In this document: piece by piece, positions 25,401-34,058 of the stretch | How positions within the stretch are numbered: the first letter of the stretch is position 1 | How the letters are laid out: each line of letters opens with the position of its first letter | From: an uncultured bacterium | GTDB taxonomy: Bacteria; Chloroflexota; Anaerolineae; J036; Brachytrichaceae | Assembly (NCBI GenBank): GCA_903921365.1 | Contig: CAIXPS010000213.1 | Coordinates: forward strand, 1-58,865 | Direction: 5' to 3' | Length of the DNA stretch: 58,865 nucleotides | Made by a program: the position numbers and the translations under genes | The notes under the pieces: generated by a model | Seen by the model: only the letters and a program-made list of their open reading frames with translations | Databases searched by the model: none | Told to the model about the DNA's origin: nothing

Positions 25401-28400
25401 ACCACCATCGAGAGCGGTGTGCTCATGATCACACAGACCAGTGTGTTTACACAGGATGCCCGCATCCACGGCGTTGGCCCGTTTGGCTTCAGTTACGGCA
25501 CGACGGCGCTGTACCCGCTGCTGTCGGGCGAACCCACTGGTGTGGTGACGCGCACAGTCGCATCCGCGCCGCTCAACCTATTGCAGCCCACGACGAGCAC
25601 ATTGCGCAATGTGGATCCGTTCAAACAGAACTGGGCAAGCGTGACGACGCACCTCTTCGATCAGATCAGTATGGCCGATGTCAAGATGTACGGCAGCGAC
25701 ATCATCACGACGCCGGTGGCAATCGATTCGAGCGCCCTGCCGACTGTCACAAGCTGGTTGATCCCGTGGAACATTTACGCAGATGAAGCCGCTGACCCGC
25801 ACCTGCTTTACACATTTAACTACCACATGACCCAGGCGCCGTTGTTTCCGACGCCGATGAATCTGTCGAGCATGGGTCTGCGTATTCTGGGGCCGACTGC
25901 CAATGCGGTCACAATCCTTGACTCTGACAAACAAGGCAACGGGCCGGAAGCAAACCAGTTCCGCGCCAGCCAGGCTAAGATCACACAGCCGGCCAAACTC
26001 GGCGGCGCCAGCCAGAATGTTGAGGCGCTGGTATTACCACCGGGCTTTTCGCGCTACTCGCCGCCCAATGACCTCGTCAACGCGAACTGCGGGCCGGGCG
26101 AGAGTTGTCTCGACATCTACGATACCGGCTATGTATGGAAAGGCGCGGTGACGCCCTGGGTGCTGCCTGATGTTCACGTCACGGACGCGGCGAAGACGGT
26201 GATGATGAATAGCCCGGGGCATCTCAATATCTTCAGCGCGGATCACCCCGCCAGTCATGCGCCGGCTGCCCCTGCGGATGTCAACGAATCGTTCAGTTTC
26301 GACACATTCAGCGTCAAGGTATCGATCCGTGAGTCAATCTGCTATGCCGGCGGCCCCAAAGTCACGATCATCCATGGCGAAGGCTTTATCGCACTGCCGA
26401 TAATAGGCGGCGATGGCAGCGATGGCGCCTCAGGGCCGCCTTCCGTATCGGTTGACTTCACGTTGTGCGACTCGAAACTGCACGAAGCCAGCCTGTCGCT
26501 CAATATCCACCCGGCCGATATTCCGGTGGGAGCTTCCGGTCTGGGTGTGTACATGATTGGCGGTCAGATCGTGGTCAACCCGGACTACACCGTCGTCACG
26601 TTCACCCTTGGCTTTGAAACGATGGACAAGGAGCTGCTCACCGGCGGCGAGGGCGACGTCATCATCGACACACGCGGAATGTTCGAGCTGTTTGCAAAAG
26701 CTACGATCATCTCAGTGATCGATGTCAGCCTGACGCTACAGATCGCCTGGAACCCGCTGGATGTGCTGCTCGACGCTGAAGCATCGTGCTGCGGCGGCTG
26801 GATCACGGGTCGCGTGATGCTGGAGGGATGGATCGGCCAGGGCTGGCAACACAAGTACAAGTGGCTGCCCGATAACAACAAGTTCCACTTTGCAGGGGAA
26901 ATATCCGCCTATCTCAAGATACCCAAAGGCGACATCTCAAGTTTCCTTGACCTTCCGCCGTTCAACTTCGAACTGGGGCTGAAAGTAGCCTTCGGCGAGT
27001 TCTGCGCGAACGATAAGTGCAGCGATACGACCTCGGGCATGTCGATCGTGCTCGACATCATGAGCATTAACATAGGCCTGTTCGTCGACAAGCATGGCCC
27101 GGCGTTCATTCTCGGCTCAGACAGCCATGTGCTCATCAACGAGTACCAGGGACAATCGCAACTGCTGATGATGAGCCCGGTCGGGAGTCTCGCTCAGGAC
27201 GCGTCGTCCGCTTCGTCTCCATCGCGGTGGTTGCTCCCGCAGGGATTGACGTTCACATTCCCGATCACCGTGCTTGGCGGATTGCAACTCCTGCTCAAGC
27301 CGACGTTCAATACACCTGTAGATGACTGGCAACCAGTGACTTCGGGCAACGCCTGTACGGCGGGGAACCATACGATCACCTGCCCGTTCACGCTCAGCCA
27401 GAGCGCCGGTCGCGCCATGTTCCTGACACATTGGCTGAACGGCGACTTGAAAGTTTCGCTGATCCGACCGGACAACACAGTGATCACTGTCGCCAATGCC
27501 AGCAGCTATAACGTGACTGTTACGCAGGTCATCAGCCCGCTGTACAAAGAACTGGCTTACGCGGTGCACCCAACGAGCACCGGGCAGTCTCTGATATCGG
27601 GCGTATGGAAACTCAAACTGGACAACGTGGGCATCTTCGCCAACCCGGCGATCACGCGCAACAACTGGAGCCTGCTGTTCTTCAGCGATGCAGCGGCGCC
27701 CACACTGACCTGGAATTCACCCGTGACGATGGGCGTGACGCCCGATGGCAATGGCGATGTGGCCTTGCAGTGGAGTGCGGCGCGCGCCGGCATGCCTCTG
27801 ACGCCATCAACGCGGCTGGAGTTGTTCTTTACCCCTGTGGTCAGCAAGCCTTTAGACTCGAACGAAATGGCCGGCACGCTGATCGTCGGTCAGTACACTG
27901 CCACCCTTGGGAGTTACGTGTGGAACACCGGCGGGCTGAAATCAGGAGAATATGCCGTTGGCGCGCGTATCGACGATCACCTGCACGGTAACGGAGCGGT
28001 AGTCTTCTGGGCTCCGGGAAGCGTGGTAATCAACGACACGACGCCCCCACCCGCTCCCACCCTGCTTGGCACAAAGACGCAGGCAAACGGCCTGGTTGTG
28101 ATCTGGAAGAAGGATATGACGCCCGATCTATCAGGGTACCTGGTGGACTACAACATCTACGACTGGGACGAATCGACCATTCTGACGCGCACCCGACGGG
28201 TATTGGCACATTCATGGAACATCAGCCCGACGTTCGAGCTGCCTGTGGAGCGTGTCCGTCTGGGCGGCATGCTGACGTCGCTCTATAACGGCGCGACGCC
28301 AACGACGACCGTATGCCTGCGTTCCTATGACGCCAGCGGTAACATCAGCCTGCCAAGCTGTAATACGATCACGGTGACGCTGCCGGGCGGCGCGACGCTC

Positions 28401-29366
28401 TTCCCGGTGCGGCGCATTGCGGCACAGATGCTTGATATTGGCGCGCTCGCGCCGCTGCTCGGCGCAAGGGTCAGCTATGCGCCTTCAGACGCGCCGGGGG
28501 CCGTGGGCTACCTGTTGAGTTACCGGCCGATTGGTTGTATCCTGCCAAACGTGAAGACACTCGCGGATCAAGGGCCATCGGCCATCGATATCGGCAACCC
28601 CCTATCGCACACATTCACACTGACCGGGCTGACCATTGGGCAACGCTATGAGTATGGCATCAACCCCTATGATGCCATAGGCAACGTTGGCCCAGGTGTG
28701 ACGGTGGACGCCGTTTTCGTTAATCCGGCCGACGCAAACACAAACGGCTTGCCGGATCAGTGGGAGGCGCTCTATGGCGTCTCCGACCCAAACGCCGATC
28801 CCGACCACGATGGGTTGACCAACTTGCAGGAGTATCTGTTCGGCACAGATCCGAACAACGCGTACAGCGGCGGCGGCAAGCACTCAGATGGCGAGGTCAT
28901 GGCAGCTGGTCTGCAGGCGTGCAGCCCGCTTGATCCCGGTCCGCATCAGACGCCCAAATTGACGTTGGTCGGCGACAATACTGCCAAGTTCACTGTGGCG
29001 ATCAATAGCACTAATGCCCCATCCCAGACGATCAAAATCATCAATACGGGCGCTGACATTCTGGATTGGATGGCAACGCCGTCCGATGCCTGGATCGTGC
29101 TGGACAAGACATCCGGTGGACTCATGGATGGCTCAGTTAAGATCGGGGTCAATCCGAACGGTCTGCCGCCAGGACATTACAAGGGCAAGGTAACACTCAA
29201 CAACACGTATGTCGTGCCACCACCGCCCGCACTCGCGGCGAATTCACCCAGCGCAGCTGCACTCGCCCCCGGCGACATCATCACCGAAACCGCTGAGGTG
29301 GCAGTTGAGCTGAACGTTCTACCCGCAAAGGAGTTCACACTGTATATGCCGATAGCATCAAAGTGA
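22407..29366 (+). CDS. Giant multidomain surface lipoprotein, 2319 aa
   Basis: ATG 22407 has AGGAG nine bases upstream. The signal peptide ends in a lipobox (LLSSC, Cys 29). The next 400 residues resemble the leader of RHS/DNRLRE-type secreted proteins (TSILSAESMHYLD, RYPVVIDPTVRVLQS). A DNRLRE-like carbohydrate- or wall-binding domain follows (DNNLRYG, WDVTNFVRSWVQ). A long central part is beta-rich and of no family I recognise. Fibronectin-like repeats come near 1850-2090, then thrombospondin type 3-like calcium sites (about 2110-2150: DANTNGLPDQWEALYG, DPDHDGLTNLQEY). A BACON-like sandwich follows and the protein ends LYMPIASK, a tail style seen on secreted Chloroflexota proteins. It is probably an adhesion or polymer-binding protein. 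It stands alone, with a terminator after it. Confidence 0.8.
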   Translation: MSVSVFARLGAPRAAIYIMSIASILLSSCQTVSPEPIAVLNAADAPPVMLQRAPDPAPEKPASETSKTVSIAANTTAPLVYAPPDPRGIPADLKGLTELIDERTDRSATFKNPNGGFTSILSAESMHYLDSRGRWQVIDPSFQPAENGYVVEQNSIRSKVGQTKATIAAVAGSTALNWQTTEIGITRGVSYTTVASALGNTSTPAEIRDDGRTLHYAGAWSDTAIAEEITSAPDQLEQALVLEKAPVGLQNAMPDASQDASATAYLDIKATLKMLPNTFLWADGRLQTGDFHTRGAIELRSGAMGAAGTANQVAARFEPAVVFEQKDHDQTVSAEYIVTSAPVGNWTPQPNSGPAPQIWTVTIRTPLAWWQDQRRRYPVVIDPTVRVLQSTGNGTGGLAWVGAGSLYPGFVSCRQQICDTQDNNLRYGAMLIGSEFIAPIYKGYLQFNQMPWLMARNPISVSSATLEMQPSGLIMPGYKFGDDPGWAENKTQKDVHLYGLPCPDLCNGFTLTQTMNTWNWGNTPAPGGASQVNFGVAQVSAPAYKGPNKGVPGLPGKWDVTNFVRSWVQKTPRPADGPMFMAQAVGVPCLIHGDDAANDPNGVVFSEDDNSAIPSCTRVIVWPNDVRLRISYDAMTLNVGQNLVNKPGLPSYNKGVFDNGSGGDMVHQYALAPNANGTHWRGVAVRPNSDLAPASQGQTGIGLNMYSNPADDNTAVELGRDMGSANVSDDTEFVFIDDYNQTFPAVASAALKVNIPSSKTGNDYPTDGDRNYRIHYTIAGGWNISYSTPTTQVMFFNSGSLLQMSEFPLIHGDNVLISITVPSTVSLDLALVNPTSYNSATTKDAVRSKSNQAGMITSQGFHKRVTATGVSYSYVASFLPDDGVYMLAFINKGRPTRDPFRPTEAQSFPVTVNIYRCPFGTIATARYGCQPILAPQPATPKNTALGLDVYSEGGFAAITGGWCTKGESAGTPIIGPSTQNRWVSVAQGSVCFDGQTLSTTIESGVLMITQTSVFTQDARIHGVGPFGFSYGTTALYPLLSGEPTGVVTRTVASAPLNLLQPTTSTLRNVDPFKQNWASVTTHLFDQISMADVKMYGSDIITTPVAIDSSALPTVTSWLIPWNIYADEAADPHLLYTFNYHMTQAPLFPTPMNLSSMGLRILGPTANAVTILDSDKQGNGPEANQFRASQAKITQPAKLGGASQNVEALVLPPGFSRYSPPNDLVNANCGPGESCLDIYDTGYVWKGAVTPWVLPDVHVTDAAKTVMMNSPGHLNIFSADHPASHAPAAPADVNESFSFDTFSVKVSIRESICYAGGPKVTIIHGEGFIALPIIGGDGSDGASGPPSVSVDFTLCDSKLHEASLSLNIHPADIPVGASGLGVYMIGGQIVVNPDYTVVTFTLGFETMDKELLTGGEGDVIIDTRGMFELFAKATIISVIDVSLTLQIAWNPLDVLLDAEASCCGGWITGRVMLEGWIGQGWQHKYKWLPDNNKFHFAGEISAYLKIPKGDISSFLDLPPFNFELGLKVAFGEFCANDKCSDTTSGMSIVLDIMSINIGLFVDKHGPAFILGSDSHVLINEYQGQSQLLMMSPVGSLAQDASSASSPSRWLLPQGLTFTFPITVLGGLQLLLKPTFNTPVDDWQPVTSGNACTAGNHTITCPFTLSQSAGRAMFLTHWLNGDLKVSLIRPDNTVITVANASSYNVTVTQVISPLYKELAYAVHPTSTGQSLISGVWKLKLDNVGIFANPAITRNNWSLLFFSDAAAPTLTWNSPVTMGVTPDGNGDVALQWSAARAGMPLTPSTRLELFFTPVVSKPLDSNEMAGTLIVGQYTATLGSYVWNTGGLKSGEYAVGARIDDHLHGNGAVVFWAPGSVVINDTTPPPAPTLLGTKTQANGLVVIWKKDMTPDLSGYLVDYNIYDWDESTILTRTRRVLAHSWNISPTFELPVERVRLGGMLTSLYNGATPTTTVCLRSYDASGNISLPSCNTITVTLPGGATLFPVRRIAAQMLDIGALAPLLGARVSYAPSDAPGAVGYLLSYRPIGCILPNVKTLADQGPSAIDIGNPLSHTFTLTGLTIGQRYEYGINPYDAIGNVGPGVTVDAVFVNPADANTNGLPDQWEALYGVSDPNADPDHDGLTNLQEYLFGTDPNNAYSGGGKHSDGEVMAAGLQACSPLDPGPHQTPKLTLVGDNTAKFTVAINSTNAPSQTIKIINTGADILDWMATPSDAWIVLDKTSGGLMDGSVKIGVNPNGLPPGHYKGKVTLNNTYVVPPPPALAANSPSAAALAPGDIITETAEVAVELNVLPAKEFTLYMPIASK

Positions 29367-29392
29367 GTTGTCTTAACCTCACAGGCTGAGAC

Positions 29393-29436
29393 AAACACTC
29401 CCGGAATCACACGCGAAGCGGATTCCGGGAGTGTTT
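29393..29436. terminator. Bidirectional terminator between convergent genes
   Basis: A 16-bp perfect stem (29393-29408 with 29421-29436) with a 12-base loop lies between the stop of the giant lipoprotein (29366) and the stop of the minus-strand ATPase gene (29439). AAA on one side and TTT on the other allow use in both directions. Confidence 0.82.
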
Positions 29437-29438
29437 CA

Positions 29439-30536
29439 TTACGGGGTGAACCTGTATCCACGACCGGGGGCGGTGTGGATATGACTCGGCACAGACGGAT
29501 CAGGCTCGATTTTCTCGCGCAAGCGGCGCACCAACTGCGCCAGGCTGTCATCACGCACCCCACGCTCGAAGATGTGATCCTCCGGCCACACGGCGCGAAT
29601 CAGATCATCCTTCTCGCACACGCCATCGGGGTGTGCCTGCAGATAGGTCAGCAACAGATTTTCTTTGGCGGTTAGTCGCGACATGTCAAAGCGGGCCGGG
29701 CGTCCAACCTGTAACAGCGCCAGACCCTCCAACCGTGCGCGGCGCAGTTCCTCATCGGTCGGGTTGTCATTCAGGAACTCTTCCAATCGCGACTTCACCG
29801 CAGGGTGTGAAGCGATCGCGCCCACATCCAGCGATGCGCCGGCAGCGTAAGCCTCGCACGCGGCGCGCAGGAAGGATGGATAACCGCGCGTCAGGGCAAT
29901 CAACCCATCGGCAACGGGACGATCCCATGTCAACCCTTTGCGTGCAGCATAACGCGCCACACTCCATTGAGCGTCGCTCTCACTCAAAATGCCCAACCCC
30001 AGAATATGCGCGTAAAACAGCTCAGCCAGTTCCGAATGGTCGCGCATCGGCCGGCGTGTGGCGACCACGTAGGTAAGCGTGTATTTGTGCGCATCGCGCA
30101 AGGCGCGCATGTTGTCGAAGATCGCCGCGGATGCCTGTGTCGCGACGCCGTCGAATCGATCCAGCAACAAGCAGATCGACGCGCCCCACTCCCGCTTGCG
30201 CTGTTCAACCACGGCATCCAGCAGTGTCCACTCGTCATCCGTCGCGTCGGTGCTGCCAAGATGACGACGGATCAGGCGGAAGAAGGCGTCAGAGGTGTAT
30301 TCACCACTATGGGCGCCACCAGTGGCGCCCATAGTGGCGTTGATACGATTGCAGTCTACTAGCACGAACCGGCATGTGTCCGACGTGATGCGATTGGCAA
30401 TGAACCCGAGCAGGTTGCTCTTGCCAGAACCGCTAAGACCGGCCACGGCAGTACACTCACCGCTTTCTGCAGCAGAGACTATCGCGCGCACTTCATCGTT
30501 GCGGTAATCAGATGGATAGGTGTCCCATACAGACAT
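29439..30536 (-). CDS. P-loop ATPase with C-terminal PhoB/OmpR-type winged helix
   Basis: 365 aa from ATG 30536, ten bases after GGTGA. Walker A GLSGSGKS is at residues 33-40; LVDCNRI and CLLLDRFDG (Walker B) follow. The last 80 residues form a winged helix of PhoB/OmpR type (LTAKENLLLTYLQAHPDG, DDLIRAVW, QLVRRLREKIEPDP, IHTAPGRGYRF). It has no receiver domain, so ATP or a bound ligand rather than phosphorylation should control DNA binding. It is divergent from the kinase/DUF4349/vWA cluster and is the best candidate to bind the 11-bp-spaced TCA boxes there. Oddities: a heptanucleotide array 35 bases before the start and a perfect palindrome inside the gene. Confidence 0.82.
   Translation of the reverse strand: MSVWDTYPSDYRNDEVRAIVSAAESGECTAVAGLSGSGKSNLLGFIANRITSDTCRFVLVDCNRINATMGATGGAHSGEYTSDAFFRLIRRHLGSTDATDDEWTLLDAVVEQRKREWGASICLLLDRFDGVATQASAAIFDNMRALRDAHKYTLTYVVATRRPMRDHSELAELFYAHILGLGILSESDAQWSVARYAARKGLTWDRPVADGLIALTRGYPSFLRAACEAYAAGASLDVGAIASHPAVKSRLEEFLNDNPTDEELRRARLEGLALLQVGRPARFDMSRLTAKENLLLTYLQAHPDGVCEKDDLIRAVWPEDHIFERGVRDDSLAQLVRRLREKIEPDPSVPSHIHTAPGRGYRFTP
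30304..30337. repeat. Perfect 16-bp inverted repeat inside the ATPase gene
   Basis: Arms 30304-30319 and 30322-30337 are exact reverse complements with a two-base centre. They encode part of the low-complexity stretch NATMGATGGAHSGEY just after the second strand of the ATPase domain. It is not at a gene end and has no T run, so it is not a terminator. Confidence 0.85.
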
Positions 30537-30570
30537 AAATGTTTTCACCAAATGGTTGTGGGAGATATTG

Positions 30571-30626
30571 AGATTAGAGATTAGAGATTGGAGATTGGAG
30601 ATTGGAGATTGGAGATTGGAGATTGG
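30571..30626. repeat. Heptanucleotide tandem array upstream of the ATPase gene
   Basis: Eight uninterrupted 7-bp units: two AGATTAG followed by six AGATTGG. The array lies 35-90 bases upstream of the ATPase start codon, between it and the probable promoter (minus-strand TATACT at 30650-30655). Changes in copy number would alter the leader, or the frame of any upstream start, by 7 bp per unit. Confidence 0.9.
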
Positions 30627-30716
30627 ATAACGCGCATATGTCCGGGTTGAGTATACTATTTGATTGAGGAACACAATCAAGTTCAGCGGCGTCTTTTCAT
30701 TGAGGAGGTAACTGGC

Positions 30717-30866
30717 TTGTCCCGAAGAATGCGGACGATCGTGGCGGTGATGGGCGTAGCAATAGTGCTGATGTCATTGTTATTCTTTGCCTACGCGAAA
30801 TGGCCGGGAAGTGCGACCCGCGAGCAGTATCGCCTGGAGCCAACAGTGTTTGTGCAGCCACGATGA
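30717..30866 (+). CDS. Small single-pass membrane protein, 49 aa
   Basis: TTG 30717 lies eight bases after AGGAGG (30703-30708). The product begins with basic residues (SRRMR), has one membrane helix (TIVAVMGVAIVLMSLLFFAYA) and a short tail with charged residues. A longer frame back to 30660 lacks a ribosome site. The next gene starts 17 bases downstream, so it leads the kinase-lipoprotein operon. No family is recognised. Confidence 0.55.
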   Translation: MSRRMRTIVAVMGVAIVLMSLLFFAYAKWPGSATREQYRLEPTVFVQPR

Positions 30867-30882
30867 CCACGATGGCGATGAT

Positions 30883-33228
30883 ATGAACACGCGCCGATCA
30901 CTCCTCCAGGTTGTGCTTGGGATCGCATGTGCCCTGATAGTCGCGGCGTGCGGTGGGGCGCCATCAGCCGCGCCAATTCAAACACAGAAAGCCAGCGAGC
31001 CGACGGCTGCGCCTGCTGCCACAAAAGCGCCCGAACCGACAAGCACGCTGCGCCCCACATCTGCCCCGACGCGCTCAAGTGCGCCGACAACGGCTACACC
31101 TGCCGTCACTAGAGCGCTTGAACCCACTTCCGCCTCGGCAGGCGTGAGTAGGGCGACAGCAACCCTTGCGGCAGCAACAACAGCGCCAGCCGCATCCGAA
31201 GCCACTGGCGTCACCGCAGTCCCAACCAACCGAGTCCCTGCGACGCCAACTGCCGCTGCAACCGAGCTTCCGAGTCAGGTTCCCGCCGAACCTTCTAAAG
31301 ATCAAGTAACGGCAACCGTTGTCGCGACGCCGGAGGTTACGGCTGTTGCGACGCCGCCTGAAGCGCCCCTTCCAGTAGAGAATCGCCTGGTCGAGTTGGA
31401 GTGGCCGGAACAGATGCGCCTGGGCGATTCCGACATCGCGCGCATCGCATTGATTCCCTCGCAAGAGGGCTACACCGTGACCACCGAGTTTGCCGAACAC
31501 CAGGCTGTCACCCGCACAGTGCAAGTTCAGCGACCGACCGGATATGACGTGTCCGCAGTCGGACGATTGGATGCTGCCGGGTTTGACCAGTCGCCTACTG
31601 GCGATCAGGCGCAAGCCCTGCCAGCCGGGGCGCCAGTAACATGGCGATGGACGCTCACGCCGCGCACTGCCGGTCAGCACAGGATAGTCGTGAGCCTGTT
31701 GCTGCGCTGGACGCCGTTACAGGGCGCTGCCGGCGCGGCGCGTGAATCAACGATTTTCTCGAAAGGGCTGAGCGTCAACGTCACATCGTTACTCGGTATG
31801 ACAACGTCCCAGAGCGAGACCACTGGCCTGATGGGTCTGGTGCTGGGCAGCGGATTCGGCGCCTTCGCGCTCGCATCACGACGGCGCCCCTTGCGCGCCA
31901 TCCTGCAATCGCAGACGCCAAATGCAGCGCTGATCATCGAGCCCCGCCCCGGGTTGGTAATCCACCCGGAAGAAGCACAGTTATTGAAAACTCTGTTCCG
32001 CCGATACGCGCGACTGGTGGTCGAGAGTGAATTCCTGTCTGGCTATTCCGGCGCGCGCACGCTCCTGGCTCTGCCCATTCGCACAGACGGCCGAGCCGAT
32101 GCTTTTACCATTGCCAAGATCGGTGATCGGGAGTCGATCCGGCGCGAGTTTGAAAACTACGAGACATACGTAAAAGACACGCTCCCACCGATCACCGCCC
32201 GCATCCAGGAACCGCCGGTGATGATTTCACCCCGCGCAACTGCCCAGCGCCGTCGGCAGGGTGACCGAAGCCAAACCAGTGACATGCCGCGCGCCGTGTT
32301 GCGGTATACCTTCATCGGTGAACCGGGGCGCAACCCGATCAGCTTGCGGGAAGCCTTGCTGGCCGCGCCAGACCCGGCGTTGCTCAACAAGCTGTTTTCA
32401 ACCTTTGGTCCAAACTGGTGGATGCAGCGTCGACCGTATATGTTCCGCCTTACGCAGGAGTACGACCGCGTCCTGCCAGCGCATTACGTCATTGAGCCGG
32501 CCAGAGGCAAAGCCGGAGTCCTCGACGCCCAATCTGTCAGCGCCCCGCGGTCGTGGAGCGCACTCGCCGCGCGCGGCGATCTGGTCACCCTGCGCGGATT
32601 CAGCGTCATTGAGACGCGCATGGATGGCAAAAGCTTATCGCTCACAGGCGCAGCGTCGCCCGGACGACCCGCGCTGCGGGTGCGGTGGTTGAGCACCGAA
32701 CCGCCAAACGGCGCGGTCGGGCGCGTGGTGAGTGACCGCGCCACACTCTTACGCGAGTATGTGGCTGGCTTCGACCTGTGCAGTTTACCCGATCCGCTGC
32801 CCAGAGTGCAATCTTGGCTGGATGAGAGCGTGCGCGGGTCACAATCGACCATCCATGGCGATCTGAACCTGGAGAACGTCCTGGTTGGGCCGGGTGGATT
32901 TGTATGGTTGATCGACTTTGCGCAGACGCGCGATGGGCATGTGCTGTATGACTTCGCACATCTCGAAGCTGAGATCATTGCGCAGGTCATCGCCAGTCAC
33001 GTCAAGTCGCCGGAAGAATACCTGGATATCCTGCGCGCGAACGACCACCCTCTACTCACCGCGCTCAACACTATCGCCGCTAACTGTCTCGCCAACCCTG
33101 CGCAACCCAGGGAATACCAACTGGCTTTGTGTCTGGCCTGCATCGGCGCGCTCAAGTTCAACAACCTGAAGCCCTCGGCCAGACATCTGCTCTACCTCAC
33201 CGCCGCGCACCTCGGCCAGACGCTTTAA
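30883..33228 (+). CDS. Lipoprotein-anchored, membrane-spanning APH/TCAD9-like kinase
   Basis: 781 aa from ATG 30883, which has only a weak ribosome site and may rely on coupling to the small gene before it. A lipobox VAAC (Cys 23) is followed by about 150 residues of Ala/Pro/Thr linker and a beta-rich extracellular domain (VENRLVELEWPEQM to GLSVNV). One membrane helix lies near 314-333, followed by RRR. The rest should be cytoplasmic. It has the features of an aminoglycoside-phosphotransferase-type kinase: SGYSGARTLL loop, Lys 412 in FTIAKIGD, an acidic helix REFENYE, catalytic HGDLNLENV (His 658) and metal-binding IDF near 676. The layout fits the TCAD9 domain known from vWA-linked ternary systems. 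The substrate is unknown. The vWA gene lies two genes downstream. Confidence 0.72.
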   Translation: MNTRRSLLQVVLGIACALIVAACGGAPSAAPIQTQKASEPTAAPAATKAPEPTSTLRPTSAPTRSSAPTTATPAVTRALEPTSASAGVSRATATLAAATTAPAASEATGVTAVPTNRVPATPTAAATELPSQVPAEPSKDQVTATVVATPEVTAVATPPEAPLPVENRLVELEWPEQMRLGDSDIARIALIPSQEGYTVTTEFAEHQAVTRTVQVQRPTGYDVSAVGRLDAAGFDQSPTGDQAQALPAGAPVTWRWTLTPRTAGQHRIVVSLLLRWTPLQGAAGAARESTIFSKGLSVNVTSLLGMTTSQSETTGLMGLVLGSGFGAFALASRRRPLRAILQSQTPNAALIIEPRPGLVIHPEEAQLLKTLFRRYARLVVESEFLSGYSGARTLLALPIRTDGRADAFTIAKIGDRESIRREFENYETYVKDTLPPITARIQEPPVMISPRATAQRRRQGDRSQTSDMPRAVLRYTFIGEPGRNPISLREALLAAPDPALLNKLFSTFGPNWWMQRRPYMFRLTQEYDRVLPAHYVIEPARGKAGVLDAQSVSAPRSWSALAARGDLVTLRGFSVIETRMDGKSLSLTGAASPGRPALRVRWLSTEPPNGAVGRVVSDRATLLREYVAGFDLCSLPDPLPRVQSWLDESVRGSQSTIHGDLNLENVLVGPGGFVWLIDFAQTRDGHVLYDFAHLEAEIIAQVIASHVKSPEEYLDILRANDHPLLTALNTIAANCLANPAQPREYQLALCLACIGALKFNNLKPSARHLLYLTAAHLGQTL

Positions 33229-33268
33229 CCGTAGCCGCATTACTGTCACGAACCGCGCGCGTTTGCTT

Positions 33269-33323
33269 TATCAACACGTTGTCATCCGTTTATCAAGACT
33301 TGCGATCCGCTGCCCCTTACAGT
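33269..33323 (+). promoter_or_regulatory. Promoter of DUF4349 gene with three TCA boxes at 11-bp steps
   Basis: TCA occurs at 33271, 33282 and 33293 in the frame T(A/G)TCA, followed by a -10-like TACAGT at 33318-33323. The promoter before the vWA gene has the same elements at exactly the same spacing (offset 790). Triplet 11-bp repeats are the geometry of PhoB/OmpR-family binding sites. No good -35 is present, as expected for an activated promoter. Confidence 0.6.
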
Positions 33324-33391
33324 CGTATTTGGGCATCATAGGGCCTTTGCCCTGCCCCATCAATACGTTCAGAACCTGTCAGGAGGTAGTC

Positions 33392-34051
33392 ATGGATCGG
33401 AAAACGCTACTCACAGCCTTCGCCGCGGTCGGGATCTTTATGCTCACTGCTTGCAGCAGCGCGGCGCCAAAACAAATCGCATCCTCTCCAGCCGAACAAC
33501 CAGCGGAACCACGTTCCATTGCGCGCGATCCCTCGCATCAGGGTGAGGTAATCCCATACAACGCCGATATCGAGTTAACCGTCGACGATGTCGATACCGC
33601 TGCCGGGAAAGTAACGGTGCTGGCATATGACCTGGGCGGAGCTATTTCGAGTTCGCACTCGTGGTTCCAGGATGGCCAGAAAAGAATCGACATGGAGCTT
33701 TCTATCCCGGCTGACCAGTTTGACAACCTGCGACGCAAGTTGCTTGACATCGGCACACTCAACTCAGCCCAGATATTGAACGAAGTGGTCAACCCGGACG
33801 ATATCCGGGGACGCACAACACTGGCGACTATACATCTACAGCCGGCAACTTTCACCATCGGAGGTCTTGATGGGGCTTGGAGTCCGGTGCGAACATTCTC
33901 GAGCGCCTTCAACGTCGTGGCATCGATTTTCCGCGTGGTTGTGGATATTGCGATCTGGATCGTTGTCGTACTCGGCCCATTTGCCATCATTGCGCTCGGA
34001 GTGCGATTCCTGTTGCGACGTTCGCGTAAGTCAAATTCGCCGCCGGTATGA
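33392..34051 (+). CDS. DUF4349-type membrane lipoprotein
   Basis: 219 aa from ATG 33392, five bases after AGGAGG; the open frame runs further upstream without a ribosome site. Lipobox LTAC gives lipidation at Cys 21. The extracellular domain matches DUF4349 in layout: VDDVDTAAGKVTVLAYDLGG, then SIPADQFDNLRRKLLDIG, with the alternating helical pattern after it. A C-terminal helix (IAIWIVVVLGPFAIIALGVRFL) and a basic tail put the end in the cytoplasm. DUF4349 proteins have no settled function. It has its own TCA-box promoter, nearly identical to that of the vWA gene, so the two are likely co-regulated. Confidence 0.82.
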   Translation: MDRKTLLTAFAAVGIFMLTACSSAAPKQIASSPAEQPAEPRSIARDPSHQGEVIPYNADIELTVDDVDTAAGKVTVLAYDLGGAISSSHSWFQDGQKRIDMELSIPADQFDNLRRKLLDIGTLNSAQILNEVVNPDDIRGRTTLATIHLQPATFTIGGLDGAWSPVRTFSSAFNVVASIFRVVVDIAIWIVVVLGPFAIIALGVRFLLRRSRKSNSPPV

Positions 34052-34058
34052 CATTGGG

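Noticed and set aside
30571-30626. CRISPR or iteron array
   Set aside because: Units of 7 bp with no spacers are a simple-sequence tract; no replication gene is near.
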